64,000 bases of DNA from Flavivirga amylovorans (GTDB lineage Bacteria; Bacteroidota; Bacteroidia; Flavobacteriales; Flavobacteriaceae), in contig NZ_JAUOEM010000003.1 of NCBI RefSeq assembly GCF_030540875.1, forward strand, positions 124,001-188,000, in the 5' to 3' direction. Below, in pieces: positions 56,837 to 64,000 of this stretch. The translations under genes were made by a program, and so were the position numbers. Under the pieces are notes generated by a model, which was not told where the DNA came from, did not search any database, and was given only the letters and a program-made list of their open reading frames with translations. Position 1 is the first letter of the stretch, and the number at the start of each line of letters is the position of its first letter.

Positions 56837-58300
56837 TTAATAACCATCATTTTGCTCTAAGTTGGGATTAAGGTCTATTTGTTCCTGAGGAAGTGGGTAA
56901 CGAATATGAAAAGTTTGAGCGGGTTTTCCCCTAGATATGGCACTCTCAATAAATTTCCCGTGTCGTATTAAATCGTCCCTTCTCAAGCTCTCTGTAAAAA
57001 ACTCTCGTGCTCTTTCTTCTAAAATATAGTCTCTTAAACTATCTTTATCGGCAAAATCAAATAAGTTAATAGATTCTACTGCTGCACGATTACGAACGAT
57101 ATTAATCAAATCGATACTCTCTTGATTTGGACCATTTATTTCATTCAATGCCTCAGCTTTTGCAAGAATAATATCGGCCAAACGTACTAAAGGGACATCG
57201 TTCCCGTTATATCGTCCTAAAGCATTGGGGTCAGGTACATATTTAAAGCTACGTACATTGTCTAGGGCATTGCCTTGTGTATCTCTGTCTAATAAGATTA
57301 ACTCACCTGTTGTTACAGAGGTATATTCTTTTATGAAAGATTGCTTTCGCACATCATTTAAATCAAAAGTTTCGAAAAATGCAGTATAAGTTCTGGCTTG
57401 AGCACCAAAATTTTCCCAATTGCTTTGAATGGGGTAGTTAGGTGGAAATGCCAATGGAATATATACATGTTGTTGATTGCTTCCCACTAGGTTTTCAAAT
57501 CTAAATATATATTCATTATTACTTTCACCATTTACTGAAAATAGATTTAGATAATCACCATAAAGGTCATATCCACCTTCAGATATTACTTTTTCAGCAG
57601 AAACTGATGCTTCTATCCATTGTTTATTATTGAGATAGAACTTGGTTAAAATAGACAAAGCGCTACCTTTGTTTGCTCTACTAGAAACACCTCCATAGGT
57701 TAAGTTGTCTGTAGCAAACCTCAAGTCCGATTGTACATAATCTCTATATTCGCTTTCAGTAGCTCTTGGTGTACTTCTAACGATGGTTTCTATTTCATCA
57801 ATTGTTGCATCTTTTGGGATTTCTATTATTTGGGTAGGTCCAAAAAAGCCATGTAGTATATAATAAGATGTTCCTCTTATAAATCTTGCTTCTGCTTGGA
57901 CTTGTAATTTAATAGCATCATTTAAATTATCAAGTTCTTCTATTTCCATAAGGACATTATTTGCTGTGGCAATTGCTTCGTAAAACTTATCAAATTGAGA
58001 AGCAAAATACGGATGCCCAGAATCCCATGTAAACTCAGTTAAAGGTAAGAGTAGTGCGTTAACTCCACCACCAGATCCCCATGTTATATCTGTATTTACT
58101 TCTTGTAGCCAAAAGTAATTATTGCCAGAGAAATTACTGATGGCAAATTTACTATAGGCTCCTGTAAGTAAAGCATTAACACCTTCTATATCTTTTAGAA
58201 AGGTAGAAGGGTCAATTTCTGTGAAAACCTCTTCTTCTAAAAAATTATCACAGCTAAGTATCGTTGAGATCGTAACAAAAACCAATATATATATTTTCAT
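56837..58300 (-). CDS. SusD/RagB-family lipoprotein
   Basis: This 487-residue surface lipoprotein has a lipobox ending in ILSC followed by DNFLEEEVFTEIDPS, a typical SusD start. Later SusD signatures include VQAEARFIRGTSYYILHGFFG, VRLADIILAKAEAL, ILEERAREFFTESLRRDD and the terminal NLEQNDGY. It follows its SusC by 15 nt. No carbohydrate-active enzyme gene lies between it and the terminator region next to nhaB, so any enzymes for this system are elsewhere. Confidence 0.95.
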   Translation of the reverse strand: MKIYILVFVTISTILSCDNFLEEEVFTEIDPSTFLKDIEGVNALLTGAYSKFAISNFSGNNYFWLQEVNTDITWGSGGGVNALLLPLTEFTWDSGHPYFASQFDKFYEAIATANNVLMEIEELDNLNDAIKLQVQAEARFIRGTSYYILHGFFGPTQIIEIPKDATIDEIETIVRSTPRATESEYRDYVQSDLRFATDNLTYGGVSSRANKGSALSILTKFYLNNKQWIEASVSAEKVISEGGYDLYGDYLNLFSVNGESNNEYIFRFENLVGSNQQHVYIPLAFPPNYPIQSNWENFGAQARTYTAFFETFDLNDVRKQSFIKEYTSVTTGELILLDRDTQGNALDNVRSFKYVPDPNALGRYNGNDVPLVRLADIILAKAEALNEINGPNQESIDLINIVRNRAAVESINLFDFADKDSLRDYILEERAREFFTESLRRDDLIRHGKFIESAISRGKPAQTFHIRYPLPQEQIDLNPNLEQNDGY

Positions 58301-58315
58301 AATATGTCTTTTGTT

Positions 58316-61504
<3,189 letters not shown>

Positions 61505-62004
61505 ATTCTAGATACCTATTAAAAATAAAACTATAATTCAAAAATACTCATCTCAAAAGACTTGCATAAAGAACAAAGGTTTTTATATAATTAAATAAAA
61601 AATGCTCTAATATTAAATCTAGTATGTCTATAAATGAGTTCATTGAGTATTTATTGTACATTTTAATTGTAAAATAACACGAAATTAATGAAACTTTACC
61701 TGAGCCACTTAATTAGCTTGTTAAAATACAACTATAGTGCAAACTTTAAAATTATATTAGTAGCAGTACGTTTTTCAATCTTTTTGTATTTTATGTTTAA
61801 TAGATAATGAGCTTAACATAGACGCTGAAGTATAATGTGGTGATATGATGATAAAAAATATAAACTTATTTATTGGCTTTTCCCTTAATCATTGTAAATT
61901 GCAATAAAGACCAATCATTAAGGTAGGAGAATTAAAAAAGAAATGCTATATGTATCGTAATTTTCAATTGATTGGATATTCAAATAGCAAAAATCAATGC
62001 ATTG
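61505..62004. other. Divergent intergenic region before susC and the kinase gene
   Basis: This region holds the susC -7 box at 61539-61546. No clear promoter was found for the kinase gene. A short stretch around 61856-61925 reads like a frame-shifted lipoprotein start, but it was not called. Confidence 0.5.
61539..61546 (-). promoter_or_regulatory. -7 box for the third susC
   Basis: Minus-strand TATTTTTG is a TAnnTTTG match, 34 nt before the start codon at 61504. Confidence 0.5.
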
Positions 62005-64000
62005 ATGGTATATTGTTTATTTCTAGATAACTTGCGGTCATTTTTTGAACTTAAGAAAAAAATATCCTTTTTCTTTCTACTTCTTCTTTTTCATAGTGGA
62101 TATACTCAAAGTAATAAACTTGCCAATACCTTAGAAAGCTTTAATTCATATGAGGAAAAATGGGACTTTTATTATTCGTCTGAAGTCCATCTTGATAGCA
62201 TATCACAAATGTTAGAAGAAAGAATTCCTGATAATGAGTTACTTGAATTATTGTTGTTTTACAAATATAAGAGTGGTGTTAAGAATGTTTCGAAAACAAA
62301 AATACAAACAGAAAAAGCTTTAAAAATAGCAAGGAACTTGCGGAAACCACTACAAGAGGCTATGGCGTTACGTTATCTTGCGCTTCCAGTTTCAGATAAA
62401 TCGTTCCAATATGCAGATGATGCTCTTAAAATAGCTAAGGCTATTGATGATCAGGTGTTAATAGCAGATATTTATAATAGTATGTTCTTTATTTATAAAC
62501 ACAGAGAAGATTATATTAAGGCTACCAATTATTTTCTAAAAAGTGTTGATCTTATTAATGAACATGGAGGGCATTCTATAAAAAATGTAAAATCAATGGC
62601 TATAGCCAATATATCATTGAAAAATGATAATTTACCCCTGGCAGATAAAACGATAAAACTTGTTGATTATAATGATTTAAATATAAGCTATAAAAAACTT
62701 TTTATGGAATTGAAGACCGAAATTCTTAGAAAGAAGAATGATGTCGATTCTCTTCAATTTTATTACAGTAAAATGCTATCTGAACTACCTTCTAATCAAA
62801 CATTTCAATTTATTGCAGACGAATCTCTACAGAGGGGAGACTTAAGTATGGCTCTGGATTTTTATCATAAAGCGGCAAAAATTAGATCTAATTCATCTGA
62901 ATATTCATTTAGAGTACATGGAAAAATTGCTGAGACCTACCAAAAAATGGGTGTTAAAGACAGCACAGAGCTTTTTTTAAAAAAGAGTCTTGAAGATGCT
63001 GTCCTGTTTAAAAGCACACATGATATACCTAAAGCTTATGCAGCCTTGTCATTATTTTATATTGAAGAAAAGCAGTACAATAAGGCTAAAGACTATGCTG
63101 TTAAGGGATATACGTTAGCTAAATCTAAAAGTCTTACAAAGTCTTTGGCTGAAATCACCCAAGTATTAAGTAGAATATATTCTTTGGAAGGTAAGTATGA
63201 TAAGGCTTATTTGTACTTAAAAGAAAATAAGTGGTATACAGAAAAGTTGACCATACAAGAAGCTTCAGAACTCTTACAGAAAACAGAAATAGATCGTGAA
63301 TTGAGAATGTGGTCAGAAATTCAAGAGCAAAAGATTGCCTTTGAAGTTGAGCAAAAAGATAAAGAAATTTCTATTCTAAAAACAGAGAGAAAACTCCAAG
63401 ATGTTGAGGCTAAACAACAACGAAACCTTAAAATAAACCTTATTATTGGAAGTCTTATGCTCATTGCTTTACTTCTAATTATTTGGAGTAGATTTAATAT
63501 TAAAAAGAAAGCTCTTAAGAAAATAAAGAGTAAGAATGATGAAAATCTTCTATTAATGAAAGAAATTCATCATAGGGTAAAAAATAATCTTCAGATTGTA
63601 CTAAGCCTTCTTAATGCGCAATCAAGTGCTTTTAATGATGATAAAGAGCTTAAGCTTGCATTTGTTGAAAGCCAAAATAAAATTAAGGCTATGGCTATTA
63701 TCCATCAAAATCTTTATAGTTCTAATAATTTTGTTCGTGTTCCTTCTATGAATTACCTAAATGAGCTCGTTGCGAATATTCAAGATTCATATAAAGGGAG
63801 TGATAAAAAAATTAGTTTTAATGTTAATATTGAAAATAGTGAGATTAATATGTCTATGGCGGTGCCATTAGGATTAATAGTTAATGAGCTTGTTACCAAT
63901 GCTTATAAATATGCTTTTATTTCAAGTGATAGTAACAATAAGATAACTATACATTTCGGTGAATTAGAAGAGAGTGAGGTTTATAAATTAGAGATTTCTG
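62005..64000 (+). CDS. TPR-containing sensor histidine kinase (HisKA_2 type), 3' end cut
   Basis: The frame is open to the window end, about 665 residues visible. The start is either the ATG at 62005 or the TTG at 62032, which would give the signal peptide FFFLLLLFHSGYTQS closer to the N terminus. TPR-like repeats cover about residues 40-430, followed by a coiled coil and a membrane helix (IIGSLMLIALLLIIW, about 480-495). The HisKA_2 phosphoacceptor is in EIHHRVKNNLQIVLSLLNAQ, and the ATPase domain begins with LIVNELVTNAYKYA. It is divergent from the third SusC/SusD pair and may regulate it. Confidence 0.9.
   Translation, partial: MVYCLFLDNLRSFFELKKKISFFFLLLLFHSGYTQSNKLANTLESFNSYEEKWDFYYSSEVHLDSISQMLEERIPDNELLELLLFYKYKSGVKNVSKTKIQTEKALKIARNLRKPLQEAMALRYLALPVSDKSFQYADDALKIAKAIDDQVLIADIYNSMFFIYKHREDYIKATNYFLKSVDLINEHGGHSIKNVKSMAIANISLKNDNLPLADKTIKLVDYNDLNISYKKLFMELKTEILRKKNDVDSLQFYYSKMLSELPSNQTFQFIADESLQRGDLSMALDFYHKAAKIRSNSSEYSFRVHGKIAETYQKMGVKDSTELFLKKSLEDAVLFKSTHDIPKAYAALSLFYIEEKQYNKAKDYAVKGYTLAKSKSLTKSLAEITQVLSRIYSLEGKYDKAYLYLKENKWYTEKLTIQEASELLQKTEIDRELRMWSEIQEQKIAFEVEQKDKEISILKTERKLQDVEAKQQRNLKINLIIGSLMLIALLLIIWSRFNIKKKALKKIKSKNDENLLLMKEIHHRVKNNLQIVLSLLNAQSSAFNDDKELKLAFVESQNKIKAMAIIHQNLYSSNNFVRVPSMNYLNELVANIQDSYKGSDKKISFNVNIENSEINMSMAVPLGLIVNELVTNAYKYAFISSDSNNKITIHFGELEESEVYKLEIS

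Noticed and set aside
61856-61925. Frame-shifted lipoprotein-like start (LLAFPLIIVNCNKDQ in one frame)
   Set aside because: It needs a one-base shift to join a start codon, is very short, and stops at once; too weak to call even as a pseudogene.

Overview
The window is an AT-rich stretch of a Bacteroidota chromosome, most likely a marine or alga-associated member of the Flavobacteriaceae. The evidence is three SusC/SusD pairs, an ECF sigma/FecR pair, a type IX secretion sorting domain, many lipoproteins, menaquinone genes, and promoters with the Bacteroidota -7 box TAnnTTTG. No rRNA, tRNA, CRISPR array or complete insertion sequence was seen.

Layout. 1-9.9 kb is mostly core genes: the end of a serine hydrolase, an alpha/beta hydrolase, a hotdog thioesterase with menF and menD, a DUF2853 protein, a CvfB-like S1 protein, two tandem paralogs of unknown function, and mnmE. 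10-24 kb is a polysaccharide utilisation locus (PUL) for a uronic-acid-containing glycan: GH88, ECF sigma, FecR, STN-type SusC, SusD, a polysaccharide lyase-like lipoprotein, a T9SS cargo protein, a GH28 and a GH2 with a uronate-recognition NxK motif. 24-30.6 kb holds a sulfatase, a DeoR-type regulator and glpD-glpK-glpF. 30.7-43.5 kb is a second PUL: a beta-propeller/Y_Y_Y/LuxR regulator, SusC, SusD, a lipoprotein that fuses a glycerophosphodiesterase to a GH16 glucanase, an EEP-type phosphatase/phosphodiesterase, and a GH3. 43.8-56.5 kb is an efflux and stress-like gene set: a small wHTH-like protein, a binding-protein/TolC fusion, an RND adaptor and pump, an SDR, a class III cyclase, a long pyruvate kinase-like protein and NhaB. 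56.8-64 kb has a third SusC/SusD pair without enzymes, divergent from a TPR histidine kinase cut by the window end.

The strongest candidate for a new system is 24-43.5 kb. Periplasmic GDPD, phosphatase, GH16 and GH3 activities next to a glycerol import and oxidation operon suggest a pathway for a glycerophosphate-decorated beta-glucan: GDPD frees glycerol phosphate, the EEP enzyme dephosphorylates it, GlpF/GlpK/GlpD consume the glycerol, and GH16/GH3 plus SusCD handle the glucan. This is inference from gene content.

Two regulatory patterns were read directly from the bases. The sulfatase, glpR and glpD promoters share TTTCATTT-type repeats with a 10-bp period just upstream of their -7 boxes. 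The efflux operon and nhaB promoters carry the same TGACATATRTCA palindrome exactly 23 nt before the -7 box. That position suits a Crp/Fnr activator, and a decayed Crp-family gene end lies about 110 bp upstream of one of them.
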